From positions 1 through 64,000 of the forward strand of contig CALMWS010000387.1 in NCBI GenBank assembly GCA_937870795.1: DNA of 64,000 nt, in the 5' to 3' direction. The translations under genes and the position numbers were made by a program. Each line of letters opens with the position of its first letter. Positions within the stretch are counted from its first letter, which is position 1. Shown piece after piece: positions 27,718-35,899 of this stretch. The notes below the pieces were generated by a model that ran no database searches, was not told where the DNA came from, and worked only from the letters and a program-made list of their open reading frames with translations. This DNA comes from an uncultured Bacteroidota bacterium. GTDB lineage: Bacteria > Bacteroidota > Bacteroidia > Chitinophagales > Saprospiraceae.

Positions 27718-27984
27718 TTATTTTCTTTTTTTAGAAAGACTTTGAAGCCATTCCAAAGCTATGATCAGGATGATAGCACCAGCCACTGAACTCACCAGAT
27801 TGGAAAGGATTGGGTTTTCAATGTTCCATTTCATCCAATGGAAAACTTTGTGTCCAATCAGACCACCCAAAATGCCAATGACAATGTTGCCAAGAAAGCC
27901 AAAACCTTCACCCCCCAGGATTCTGCTGGCCACATAACCGCAAATGGCTCCATAGATAATTGTCCAGAATAAATTGAAATCCAT
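27718..27984 (-). CDS. GlsB/YeaQ/YmgE family stress-response membrane protein
   Basis: The 88-residue protein has three hydrophobic segments and the glycine-rich pattern of the transglycosylase-associated family: AICGYVASRILGGEGFGFLGN, cut here by GNIVIGILGGLIGHKVF. Members are small inner-membrane proteins often induced by stress; biochemical role is not established. It follows the lipoprotein gene by 15 bases. Confidence 0.88.
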   Translation of the reverse strand: MDFNLFWTIIYGAICGYVASRILGGEGFGFLGNIVIGILGGLIGHKVFHWMKWNIENPILSNLVSSVAGAIILIIALEWLQSLSKKRK

Positions 27985-27999
27985 TTTTATGGTTTGAGA

Positions 28000-28551
28000 T
28001 TATTGACCTGGTCTCTTTTGAATTTTTAACAATTTAGCCTGAAATCCATTGTCCTGATAAGTGAGATTGCCCATCATAATCATGACGTCATTCACGAGCT
28101 TAATTTCGTATTCTTCGGGTTTCACATTTGGATCATCGTTTACCAATAGCAGCAAATGTGTGTCATTGTCATAATGGTATTTGCCTTTGCCTTGAATATT
28201 GCCATTGATGCCGAATTCATAACTATTATCCTGATTAAAGTCGATCCAATGCCCTTTGTAAGCTCCGGGCTTAGACATTGCGCCGTCTTTGAATGCAGCT
28301 TCATACTCCCACACACCTACATCTATAATGGCATAATTGTCCGGTTTATTCTCTCTTCTATAGGCCAAAATGGCTTCAGCTTGTTTGTGAAGCTGAGCGA
28401 TTTTACCAGCTCCCATCTTATTTTCTGCAGCCGTGGTCATAAGCGTATCCTGGACTACTTTTTCTTCCTTAGGTTCAGTATTTTCTGTGGTATTCTTGCA
28501 GGCACTGAAAGCCATCCATGAAATCATTCCAAAAATCAAAAAAACTCTCAT
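28000..28551 (-). CDS. hypothetical lipoprotein
   Basis: The 183-residue product has a lipoprotein signal with lipobox AFSAC (C18) and an acidic, lysine-rich linker. The C-terminal half from about residue 75 is beta-rich (GVWEYEAAF, GHWIDFNQDNSYEFG, GKYHYDNDTHLLLL) and resembles lipocalin-like or copper-resistance-like beta-barrels. That is only a shape-level impression. It is the first gene of the small minus-strand run ending at 26831. Confidence 0.65.
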   Translation of the reverse strand: MRVFLIFGMISWMAFSACKNTTENTEPKEEKVVQDTLMTTAAENKMGAGKIAQLHKQAEAILAYRRENKPDNYAIIDVGVWEYEAAFKDGAMSKPGAYKGHWIDFNQDNSYEFGINGNIQGKGKYHYDNDTHLLLLVNDDPNVKPEEYEIKLVNDVMIMMGNLTYQDNGFQAKLLKIQKRPGQ

Positions 28552-28552
28552 T

Positions 28553-28583
28553 TATATTTGATTAATTTTGTGGGTCAAAGATA
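28553..28583. promoter_or_regulatory. overlapping divergent promoters of tilS and the lipoprotein gene
   Basis: Plus-strand -7 boxes TAtaTTTG (28553-28560) and TAatTTTG (28563-28570) face a minus-strand box TAtcTTTG (28576-28583). The boxes are within 5 bases of one another, so polymerases could not occupy both directions at once. No -33 elements of good spacing are seen. Confidence 0.45.
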
Positions 28584-28588
28584 CTAAG

Positions 28589-29899
28589 TTGGATCATTTT
28601 CTGCGATATATCGAGATTGAAAATTTAAACCCTGCAAAGGATCATATCCTCATAGGAGTATCAGGAGGAGTGGATTCAATGGTGCTCGCACATCTCTTTG
28701 TACAGGCCGGATTTAAAGTTGGCATGGCTCACGTAAATTATGGCATGCGTGGAGTAGAAAGTGACAGAGATGAGCAATTGGTTTTCGAAATTGCCACTGT
28801 ATGGGATCAAACTTTTCATGTTACCCAGTATGTTGATAATGGAACAACTGGCAACTTTCAAGAGAAGGCACGGAAATTCAGGTATAATTGGTTTTTTTCC
28901 CTTATGAAAGAAAATGGTTATAATTTACTTGCACTGGCGCACCATGCCGATGATCAAATTGAGACATTTTTTATACAATTGCTTCGATCCGCAGGATTAA
29001 AGGGATTGGGAGCGATCAAAGCAAGAGATGGCTATAAAATCAGGCCTCTGCTTGAAGTTTTTAAATCTGACATATATCGCTATGCAGCACAACATGGTGT
29101 GCCATTTAGGGAGGATCAATCCAATGTGGAAAATAAGTATAGAAGAAATTTGGTGCGCAATGAGATAATTCCAGCTTTGGAAACGCAAATACCCGGCAGC
29201 AAACATCGGTTACTCAATTCTATTGAACATTTGCAAAGTGCAAATGTAATGCTGAACCACTTGCTTAAAAATCAGGTGCCATTGAAAGAGGAAGGTAATA
29301 GTTGTGTTATTGTTAAGGAGCAGGTGGCATCGATGCCTGAACCTATACAAACCTTGTTTTGGCTACTTCATCCCTACCATTTCAATTACATACAGTGTAA
29401 AGATCTTTATTCATCTTCACCGGGGTCCAGAATTGTGAATAACAAATATATTGTAATCGCCGAAAAAAACTATTTTAGACTATTCCCGGTTGGTTTTGAG
29501 ATTGAGAAGTTTGAATTGGAAGTAGCTGACTTCGGGACTTATATTTTGCCGCATGGTCGCCTGACCATTCAGGCTCACCAGAGTCAAAAGAATGTAAGCC
29601 CCGAAACTTGTATGACATTGGGTTTTAAGGATAAAGTTTTCCCCCTAAAAATTAATAATACTTTTCAGGGCCGTAACATTTCTCCAAGTGGTATGCGAGG
29701 TAGAAAAAAAACCATCAAAAAACTTATGGCCGATTATGACCAGGATTTGTGGCAAAGAAACAGATGCTTTTTAATAGAACAAGAAGAAATGATCATTTGT
29801 GCCTTTCCTTTACGCCCGGCAGAAGGGTATAGCCAAGATCAGGAAGGAATAGAGGTAGACTTCATTTTTACACCCCTGGAAGTTAATGATGCGCTTTGA
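28589..29899 (+). CDS. tilS: tRNA(Ile)-lysidine synthetase
   Basis: TilS converts C34 of the tRNA-Ile CAU anticodon to lysidine using ATP, changing codon reading to AUA. The protein shows the PP-loop GVSGGVDSMVLAHL, ALAHHADDQIETFF and FREDQSN; the C-terminal substrate-binding domain extends to about residue 436. The start is uncertain: an in-frame TTG at 28568 overlaps the promoter box, so I favour the TTG at 28589 (reads M-DHFLRYIEIENL). The 3' end overlaps the convergent dihydroorotase gene by 17 bases. Confidence 0.93.
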   Translation: MDHFLRYIEIENLNPAKDHILIGVSGGVDSMVLAHLFVQAGFKVGMAHVNYGMRGVESDRDEQLVFEIATVWDQTFHVTQYVDNGTTGNFQEKARKFRYNWFFSLMKENGYNLLALAHHADDQIETFFIQLLRSAGLKGLGAIKARDGYKIRPLLEVFKSDIYRYAAQHGVPFREDQSNVENKYRRNLVRNEIIPALETQIPGSKHRLLNSIEHLQSANVMLNHLLKNQVPLKEEGNSCVIVKEQVASMPEPIQTLFWLLHPYHFNYIQCKDLYSSSPGSRIVNNKYIVIAEKNYFRLFPVGFEIEKFELEVADFGTYILPHGRLTIQAHQSQKNVSPETCMTLGFKDKVFPLKINNTFQGRNISPSGMRGRKKTIKKLMADYDQDLWQRNRCFLIEQEEMIICAFPLRPAEGYSQDQEGIEVDFIFTPLEVNDAL

Positions 29900-31220
29900 A
29901 TTCGAGCCTCTTGCCCATGCCTGGTGCAGAAAACTGGCCATTGTCGTACACATGGTTTCCATTAATAAAAGTATGCACCACCTTGCCCTTCAACACGGTT
30001 TGCTCCAGAGGTGACCAGGCGCATTTGTATAAGATATTTTCTTTTTCAACCTTCCATTCAAGTTCAGGGTCAACAATGGCAATATCTGCGAAATAATTAC
30101 CTTCAAGGAAGCCTCTATTTTGAATATTGAATGCGATGGCAGGGTTGTGGCACATTTTTTCTACCATCATTTCTTTGGACATTCTGCCATCATGTACCCA
30201 TTTCATCATCATTGGCAGGGCATGCTGAACCAGTGGCAGTCCAGAGGGAGACTGAGCATAAGGTTTTGATTTTTCTTCCCAGGTATGCGGTGCATGATCA
30301 GTAGCAATTACATCCAATCTCCCATCGAGTAAGGCATCAAATAGGGCAGGAGCGTGTCTGTTTGATTTGATGGCTGGATTACACTTAATCTGGTTACCTA
30401 AGGTTTCATAATCATCGGCTGTAAACCAAAGGTGGTGCACACAAACTTCAGAGGTGATCCTTTTTTCTTTTAATGGTAATAAATTATCAAACAAGGCAAG
30501 CTCTTCCATGGAAGAAATATGCAGAATGTGCAATCTGGTATTGTGTTTCCGTGCCAGATTTACTGCCAAGGAAGAAGATAATAAACAAGCTCTTTCATTT
30601 CTAATTACCGGGTGAAATGCTGCATGTAAAGCATCTCCATAAGCATCTGAATAAAACTGGTACCTCTTGTTTATCGTTTCTTCATCTTCGCAATGGGTAG
30701 CAATGAGGGTAGGGGCGTGGGAAAAAATTTTTTCCAATACAGACATACTATCAACCAGCATATTACCCGTGCTGCTGCCCATAAATATTTTGATCCCACA
30801 CACCTGGGTATAGTCTAATGACATGAGTTCGTCATAGTTGTCATTGGTAGTACCCATGAAAAAGGAATAATTACACCAGGAACGTGAGTCGGCAATGGCA
30901 TATTTTTCTTCCAGTTTTTCTGCTGTTACAGCTGGTGGAGAGGTATTCGGCATTTCCATAAATGAGGTTACACCTCCCGCAACAGCAGCCCTGGATTCAG
31001 AAAAAATGTCTGCCTTATGCGTTAGACCCGGCTCTCTGAAATGTACCTGGTCATCTATAATTCCGGGTATGACCCAATGTCCTTCTGCATTTATTTCATT
31101 ACCCGAATCATTGATGATGCCACCTATCTTTGTGATCCTTTGCCCCTCAATCATGATGTCACCATGAATGGTTTCCCCCCTGTTAATGATCAATCCGTTT
31201 TTAATTATCGTCCTTTTCAT
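29883..31220 (-). CDS. pyrC: dihydroorotase
   Basis: Dihydroorotase cyclises carbamoyl aspartate to dihydroorotate in pyrimidine synthesis. The 445-residue amidohydrolase shows GGVTSFMEMPNTSP, GIKIFMGSSTGNML, ATHCEDEE, LHILHIS and DVIATDHAPHTWEEK. The usual HxH metal pair is changed: DDQVHFREPG has Gln where the first His is expected, a variant I believe is common in Bacteroidota. Allantoinase-type activity is an alternative. It overlaps the preceding glycerophosphodiesterase gene by 20 bases. Confidence 0.88.
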   Translation of the reverse strand: MKRTIIKNGLIINRGETIHGDIMIEGQRITKIGGIINDSGNEINAEGHWVIPGIIDDQVHFREPGLTHKADIFSESRAAVAGGVTSFMEMPNTSPPAVTAEKLEEKYAIADSRSWCNYSFFMGTTNDNYDELMSLDYTQVCGIKIFMGSSTGNMLVDSMSVLEKIFSHAPTLIATHCEDEETINKRYQFYSDAYGDALHAAFHPVIRNERACLLSSSLAVNLARKHNTRLHILHISSMEELALFDNLLPLKEKRITSEVCVHHLWFTADDYETLGNQIKCNPAIKSNRHAPALFDALLDGRLDVIATDHAPHTWEEKSKPYAQSPSGLPLVQHALPMMMKWVHDGRMSKEMMVEKMCHNPAIAFNIQNRGFLEGNYFADIAIVDPELEWKVEKENILYKCAWSPLEQTVLKGKVVHTFINGNHVYDNGQFSAPGMGKRLEFKAHH

Positions 31221-32160
31221 TTTTGATCTTGTTGACTATTCGTAATACTTTGTCTGGATAATCACTAATAATGCCATCTACTCCCATGCGCAATAGGGTA
31301 CTGATGGCCAACTCCTCATTCACGGTCCATGGTACCAATTTGATATTTTTTTGGTGTAACTCTGTTATCAATTGTTCAGAAACCAAGCTGTAGGCTGGGC
31401 TGTAGCTATAAGGTTTGTGGTTGAGTTTGCTCAAATTTTGTGAAGGGGTAAGTGTGTTCTCTACTAGTAGAATGGTCTTCATATCCGGATTTCGTCGGTG
31501 AACTTCATTGAGAATTTCCGGCTCAAATGATTGGATGGTCGTTTGGTTACTAATATTGGTATTATTTATGATTTCAAGCACTAAAGTTACAAAGGTGGCA
31601 TTGTCCGGTTGATATAAACCTACACCATTTTCTTCATATTTTATCTCAATATTGTAAGCAATAAAGTTGCCTTTTTGTTTCGCATGGAGTTCACATTTTT
31701 CAATGACTTCTTTCAAAGTAGGTTTGGTAGCGGCTATTTTTTTCTGTTCAAGAAAACGGGGATGAGGTTTTAGTCCTACGTCGTACTTACAAATATCTTC
31801 ATAATTCATTTGATAGAGGTTCAATTTTCGGCCATCTTCTTCATTGGCAATGTAGTTTCCATCCGGTTTGGTGGTGATTTCAGGATTAAAATAGGCTTCG
31901 TGGGATATAATTACCTGACTGTCTTTACTTATGACTACATCCATTTCCAGCGTGTTTACGCCCAGGTCGATGGCATGAATAAAACCAATAAGGGTGTTTT
32001 CAGGGTACAAGCCTCTGCATCCTCTATGTCCCTGGATATCTGGATTCTTAAGCAAGTTAGCAGGATTTACGACTGCTTTACAGCATGTGAAAGCAACTGA
32101 AAATAAGATGATGTAAATATTAAAAGTATAAACCTCCCGCAATAACGAGTGCTGTATCAT
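31201..32160 (-). CDS. glycerophosphodiester phosphodiesterase, lipoprotein
   Basis: GDPD enzymes split glycerophosphodiesters into glycerol 3-phosphate and an alcohol. The catalytic motifs HRGCRGLYPENT and TLEMDVVISKD are visible, as is the C-terminal VPWTVNEE and GVDGIISDYPD. From the ATG at 32160 (319 residues) a hydrophobic stretch ends FTCCK, a likely lipobox; a TTG at 32142 would give a tidier signal peptide. Either start overlaps the upstream barrel gene by 23-41 bases. The open frame extends much further back, but that part lies wholly inside the barrel gene in another frame. Confidence 0.88.
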   Translation of the reverse strand: MIQHSLLREVYTFNIYIILFSVAFTCCKAVVNPANLLKNPDIQGHRGCRGLYPENTLIGFIHAIDLGVNTLEMDVVISKDSQVIISHEAYFNPEITTKPDGNYIANEEDGRKLNLYQMNYEDICKYDVGLKPHPRFLEQKKIAATKPTLKEVIEKCELHAKQKGNFIAYNIEIKYEENGVGLYQPDNATFVTLVLEIINNTNISNQTTIQSFEPEILNEVHRRNPDMKTILLVENTLTPSQNLSKLNHKPYSYSPAYSLVSEQLITELHQKNIKLVPWTVNEELAISTLLRMGVDGIISDYPDKVLRIVNKIKNEKDDN

Positions 32161-32539
32161 TGTCGAGAATTGCTTTGGGTTCAATATAAATATCAACACC
32201 ATCGGTAGGAACCACAATAAAAAAACCTGCCTGCAGGCCAGTGCCCAAACTGCCCGCTGTTTGCCTGATGGTAGCTCCAGCAAAGGGAGCAACCGTAACA
32301 CTGGAAAGATCAACAATTTTGAATTGAGCATCAAGATCTATCGCAAAATTGCTGTCCTTTTTAAAGTAATAACCAAAGGCAGCTGAAAAAGAAACTGTAT
32401 TGCTGTGCTGATAAGCCCCTCTGATTTGGGCGCCAAATGCCGTTTGTTCAGGAACTATGGTGGTTCCAACGCCCAACTTTACCTGAGCAGTGGAAAAATA
32501 GGCGTTAATACAAAAGAACAAAATTAGCAGGGCTCTCAT
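32120..32539 (-). CDS. small outer-membrane beta-barrel protein
   Basis: The 139-residue product has a signal peptide (MRALLILFFCINAYFSTAQ) and a short barrel-like region with glycine/aromatic strands (FGAQIRGAYQHSN, AAFGYYFKKDSNF, LVIAGGLYF at the end). The terminal aromatic F fits outer-membrane insertion. No specific family is recognised. It is the first gene of the unit with the glycerophosphodiesterase and dihydroorotase. Confidence 0.7.
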   Translation of the reverse strand: MRALLILFFCINAYFSTAQVKLGVGTTIVPEQTAFGAQIRGAYQHSNTVSFSAAFGYYFKKDSNFAIDLDAQFKIVDLSSVTVAPFAGATIRQTAGSLGTGLQAGFFIVVPTDGVDIYIEPKAILDNDTALVIAGGLYF

Positions 32540-32586
32540 TCTGGTAAGTTTATTTCAAGTAAACATACAAAATTGTGTCTATAGTG

Positions 32587-32594
32587 CAAAATTA
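32587..32594 (-). promoter_or_regulatory. small barrel gene -7 box
   Basis: On the minus strand TAatTTTG lies 47 bases before the ATG at 32539. It abuts the -33 element of the divergent promoter at 32596-32626. Confidence 0.4.
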
Positions 32595-32595
32595 A

Positions 32596-32626
32596 TTTGC
32601 CCTGGTAATTGGTGATGTTATATTTG
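32596..32626 (+). promoter_or_regulatory. MazG-like gene promoter, Bacteroidota type
   Basis: TTTG (32596-32599), a 19-base spacer and TAtaTTTG (32619-32626) match the consensus. The box ends 15 bases before the ATG at 32642. Confidence 0.7.
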
Positions 32627-32641
32627 CGAAAATTTAATATT

Positions 32642-33133
32642 ATGGATAAACATACGTTTGAAGAACCTTCGGCTTTAACTTCCGTTGCCAGATTTCACGA
32701 TGTGTTCAATCTCCCGGTTTTATCAGCCCCGGCCATTCCATCAGAAGACAGGTGTAAGCTGAGGTATGCTTTGTTGGCAGAAGAACTGCAGGAACTAAAA
32801 GATGCCATGGATGCTGGCGACATCGTAGAAGCAGCAGATGCACTTGCCGATTTGCAGTATGTATTGTCGGGAGCCATTCTGGAGTTGGGCTTGGGCTCAA
32901 TTTTTAAACAATTGTTCGACGAGGTGCAGCGGTCAAATATGAGTAAAACATGTAAGACCATGGAAGAAGCTCTGGCAACACAACACCATTACATGAACAC
33001 CAAAGACATTGAAAGTTACATAGTTGAAAGAGATGGTGAATTTTTGGTTTACAGAAAAGAAGATGGTAAGGTTCTCAAATCGGTAGCCTATTCACCTGCT
33101 GACCTGGCTTCCATAGTCAAGGACAACTTATGA
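32642..33133 (+). CDS. MazG-like / PRA-PH superfamily nucleotide pyrophosphohydrolase
   Basis: The 163-residue protein contains the all-alpha pyrophosphohydrolase metal motif: LLAEELQELKDAM (EExxE) followed by EAADALADLQYVL (ExxxD). Members hydrolyse nucleoside triphosphates or related pyrophosphates, often for housecleaning. The C-terminal half (about 105-163) is less conserved and may shape the substrate pocket. The ATG at 32642 is chosen from the strong promoter just upstream; the track frame from 32609 would start inside it. Substrate is not determinable. Confidence 0.85.
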   Translation: MDKHTFEEPSALTSVARFHDVFNLPVLSAPAIPSEDRCKLRYALLAEELQELKDAMDAGDIVEAADALADLQYVLSGAILELGLGSIFKQLFDEVQRSNMSKTCKTMEEALATQHHYMNTKDIESYIVERDGEFLVYRKEDGKVLKSVAYSPADLASIVKDNL

Positions 33134-33144
33134 TGCCTTTTTTT

Positions 33145-33627
33145 TTAATCTAAAAAATCCTTGAAGACATCACCACCTTCGAAATTTAGATTCAACTTAC
33201 TCAGTTCGTCGAAATAAAGCTTACCGGTGAAAATCAGATAAATTTGTTTGCCTTCTGTTGTTACCTCAGCAAATACTTTTTTTAATGTTTCACCGGTAGA
33301 AATGGCTTGTACGTTGATTTTACCTCTTTTGTCCTTCACATTCATCAAAGCTTCGTATTTGTCCTTTTGAAGTGCTGCTCTCAGCTTTGCTTTGTCTTCG
33401 GCAGAAATATTCTCCTTGGTATCAAAAACAAGTACTTCACAGGATTCTATCTTGGTTTTGAGGTCTCCACATTCATTTTTAATCAACTTCGATAGATCAC
33501 CTGTAAAATTGAGGCTAATGACCCCATCATCATTTTTGTATTTTCTTAATACGGTCTCAATCGAATTTTGACTAAAACCGACACATACAAAAAGAAACAG
33601 CATTGCGAAAATGAATTGTGATTTCAT
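33145..33627 (-). CDS. secreted DUF4252 protein, copy 1
   Basis: The 160-residue product has a signal peptide ending near GFSQN (20) and the DUF4252 layout: ISLNFTGDLSKLI near the start, YEALMNVKDKRGKINV in the middle and IYLIFTGKLYFDELSKL at the end. The family is known only from Bacteroidota-type genomes and has no assigned biochemistry that I know of. It is the last of three paralogues downstream of an ECF sigma factor and overlaps copy 2 by 4 bases, implying translational coupling. Confidence 0.85.
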   Translation of the reverse strand: MKSQFIFAMLFLFVCVGFSQNSIETVLRKYKNDDGVISLNFTGDLSKLIKNECGDLKTKIESCEVLVFDTKENISAEDKAKLRAALQKDKYEALMNVKDKRGKINVQAISTGETLKKVFAEVTTEGKQIYLIFTGKLYFDELSKLNLNFEGGDVFKDFLD

Positions 33628-34139
33628 GGTTGTTTTTTATTTTTTTGAAATGAAAAGTTTTTTTGCTCCAATTCTGCCAGACTTAAATCGGTTTTGATTT
33701 GTACAATTATTGACTCCTCATCACCCATGATCAGGAATAAAAAGTTCTTTATCATGTCCTTCTTTTCCTCCACTAAAAGTTGAACCTTGTTTTTGCCCTC
33801 CGAGAATGAAGCATAGAGCTGCCAATTTTCTTTTTGTGCATTGGAGGAAAATTGACGAAGAATATCTTTCTGCTTTGGCGTGCTTCTTTCACTGATCATA
33901 AATCTCAAGCCCTTAATTTTATCCTGCAAAGCCATCCAATTTTCTTTGTCCTCTGATAAGGTATGTTGGGTCACAAGATTAATGCCTTTTCTTACCAACC
34001 AACCCGGGGCAGTCAAAGCAAAGCTGTACCCTTCTTTCTTAGCATCACAGAACAATTTTTTAACTGACCGTTGGGCGAAGGCATAGTTGTTTAAACCCAG
34101 TGCTGCTGCCAGCACCAGTAGGGTAATTATTTTTTGCAT
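33624..34139 (-). CDS. secreted DUF4252-like protein, divergent copy 2
   Basis: The 171-residue product has a signal peptide ending AFAQ (23). It follows the same secondary pattern as its neighbours (a strand-helix start YSFALTAPGWLV, a central LYASFSEGKNKVQLLVEEK and a final ESIIVQIKTDLSLAEL) but has lost most identities. I call it a diverged paralogue from position, length and the terminal pattern. It sits between the two clearer copies, with a 4-base overlap to copy 1 and 46 bases from copy 3. Confidence 0.7.
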   Translation of the reverse strand: MQKIITLLVLAAALGLNNYAFAQRSVKKLFCDAKKEGYSFALTAPGWLVRKGINLVTQHTLSEDKENWMALQDKIKGLRFMISERSTPKQKDILRQFSSNAQKENWQLYASFSEGKNKVQLLVEEKKDMIKNFLFLIMGDEESIIVQIKTDLSLAELEQKNFSFQKNKKQP

Positions 34140-34185
34140 GATGTAGTATGGTTAAGAGCGAAATTCGATTAAGCTGTCAGAGAAA

Positions 34186-34698
34186 TTACTTTTTGTCTTT
34201 TAATTTATCCAAATGCTCTGAACCCTGGATGTCGAGTTTATTGGCTAACTTAGAAATTTTATTCAAATCAAGTTTGCCCACAAAACTCATGAGCACAAAG
34301 TCGTCAGCACCTCCTACGAGTAGCAGCAGTTCGTCAACTACATCCCCATTGCCTTTGGTTAGAAATTTTACGTTGTCTCCTTTGTCTTTAACGGTCATCA
34401 GGACTTCATATTCGCCTAAAGGTATTTTTTTTGATGCCTCCGCATAATACTTTAGGGGATCTTTATTGGTGGAAAGTATTTTCAATCCTTTGATGTCTTT
34501 AACCAATTCTTTGATGTCGCTATTCTTGCTGTCGTTGGTAACTTTTGCTACCATTTCAAACATCTTTGGACTCACATAAACAACGGTAAAATTTTCATTG
34601 TTTTCATAGGCGCTAAAGAATCTATCTATGGCATTGGTCTGGGCGGAACATGGTAAAATTGCGATCAGTAAAGCAAATACAGTGGTAATTGATCTCAT
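34186..34698 (-). CDS. secreted DUF4252 protein, copy 3
   Basis: The 170-residue product is the most canonical of the three: signal peptide ending PCSAQ (20), FTVVYVSPKMFEMVAKV near the start, YEVLMTVKDKGDNVKFL in the middle and DFVLMSFVGKLDLNKISKL near the end. It lies 27 bases after the putative anti-sigma gene and heads the row of DUF4252 copies. Function is unknown; secretion plus linkage to an ECF sigma factor suggests envelope sensing or response. Confidence 0.87.
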   Translation of the reverse strand: MRSITTVFALLIAILPCSAQTNAIDRFFSAYENNENFTVVYVSPKMFEMVAKVTNDSKNSDIKELVKDIKGLKILSTNKDPLKYYAEASKKIPLGEYEVLMTVKDKGDNVKFLTKGNGDVVDELLLLVGGADDFVLMSFVGKLDLNKISKLANKLDIQGSEHLDKLKDKK

Positions 34699-34725
34699 TT
34701 ATTAATTTGTCTTTTTATTATTAAG

Positions 34726-35376
34726 TTAATTTCCTGCTCCTTTTGCATTGTTGATAGTTTTCATCCCTTCCAGCAATTGAGCTTCTCCTTTTTTATATTT
34801 TCTTGACACCATGGCAAGGGCCTTTAGTGTATATTCCAGTGCTTCTTCAGGGTTGTCTGGTTCTATGTACCTTGCTTTGGCAATTGGTGGCATTTCAGTT
34901 TGAGTGCTTTGTTGCAAGACAAAATAACCACCTACACCAAAGAACACTGCAGCAGCAGCAACTTTAAACCAATTCAGATGGATGATACTAACTTTTTTGC
35001 TATCAGTCTTCTGTATCTTCAGTGGTTTTGAATAGGCTACATTGCCCATCATGTTCAATGACCTGAAGATGGCACTGTTAGCCTGCAGCCCAGGAGCAAC
35101 ATTTTCTTGTCCAAAATAAGACTTCAGAATGGCTTCTTCTTCAAGGTTGGTTTCCGCAGCAAAATACTTTTCAACCAATCTGGAAACTATTGATTCTGTG
35201 AAGTCTGGAACGCATGATTGATCCTCTTCCATAACCACAAAGAACGGTTTCGCGTAGGCTAAAACAGGATCAATATTAGGCTGCTGGAAGTAGATTTTTA
35301 AATGTTGTTCTTCTTGCTCCGTAGTTTCAGCATTCCAAAATTTCTCTAATAATATTTCTATATATTGGGTATCCAT
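34726..35376 (-). CDS. single-TM protein with internal repeat, putative anti-sigma factor
   Basis: The 216-residue product has one membrane helix at about 136-154 (WFKVAAAAVFFGVGGYFVL). The N-terminal cytoplasmic part contains a tandem repeat: LLEKFWNAETTEQEEQHLKI at 9-28 matches LVEKYFAAETNLEEEAILKS at 67-86, a 58-residue period. No zinc anti-sigma motif (HxxxCxxC) is present. It lies 8 bases after the ECF sigma gene, the usual place for an anti-sigma factor, so that role is inferred from context. The periplasmic part is short, about 60 residues. Confidence 0.65.
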   Translation of the reverse strand: MDTQYIEILLEKFWNAETTEQEEQHLKIYFQQPNIDPVLAYAKPFFVVMEEDQSCVPDFTESIVSRLVEKYFAAETNLEEEAILKSYFGQENVAPGLQANSAIFRSLNMMGNVAYSKPLKIQKTDSKKVSIIHLNWFKVAAAAVFFGVGGYFVLQQSTQTEMPPIAKARYIEPDNPEEALEYTLKALAMVSRKYKKGEAQLLEGMKTINNAKGAGN

Positions 35377-35384
35377 GATTCTTT

Positions 35385-35888
35385 TTAATATTTAAAGTTC
35401 TTTAATTTTTCTTTTAGTCTTTGTCGGGCTCTAAACAAATTGACTTTTACCTGATCTTCAGATAAACCTGTCAATTCAGCGATTTCTTTGTATGTATATC
35501 CTTCAACATCCCTCAGATGTATGATTTCTTTTTGATTTTCCGGTAGTGAATTGAGAACGTCCATTACGATTTTTAGATTTTCCCGATCCTCAGTTATAAT
35601 GTCTGGGGTTGCTCCATGATCAGCAATGAAATGATAATCTGAAACATCCTGTGAACTTTGTTTCCTCGATCTGATTTTGTCAATGCACAAATTCCGTGTC
35701 ACAGTCATACACCAGGCTTCCTTATTTTCAATTTGGTCAAATTGTTCTTTACGTTGCCATATTCTGACCAACAATTCCTGAATTACATCTTCAGCATCCA
35801 GTTCATTTTTCAACATGTTCAATGCATACCGAAAGAGTTTATTTTTAAACACTTCTATTTGCTTGAACAAATTAGTTTCGTTTTGCAT
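35385..35888 (-). CDS. ECF-type RNA polymerase sigma factor
   Basis: The 167-residue protein has sigma region 2 (YALNMLKNELDAEDVIQELL, WCMTVTRNLCIDKIRSR) and region 4 (LPENQKEIIHLRDVEGYTYK, LSEDQVKVNLFRARQRLKEK), with no regions 1 or 3, which defines the extracytoplasmic-function group. It directs polymerase to a small regulon. It leads a five-gene unit with the TM protein and three DUF4252 genes, and an ECF-style promoter lies directly upstream at 35900-35924, suggesting autoregulation. Confidence 0.95.
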   Translation of the reverse strand: MQNETNLFKQIEVFKNKLFRYALNMLKNELDAEDVIQELLVRIWQRKEQFDQIENKEAWCMTVTRNLCIDKIRSRKQSSQDVSDYHFIADHGATPDIITEDRENLKIVMDVLNSLPENQKEIIHLRDVEGYTYKEIAELTGLSEDQVKVNLFRARQRLKEKLKNFKY

Positions 35889-35899
35889 ATTTGAAGTAT

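Noticed and set aside
32161..32334. N-terminal extension of the glycerophosphodiesterase
   Set aside because: It lies inside the small barrel gene in another frame; a lipobox-type signal appears only after 32160.
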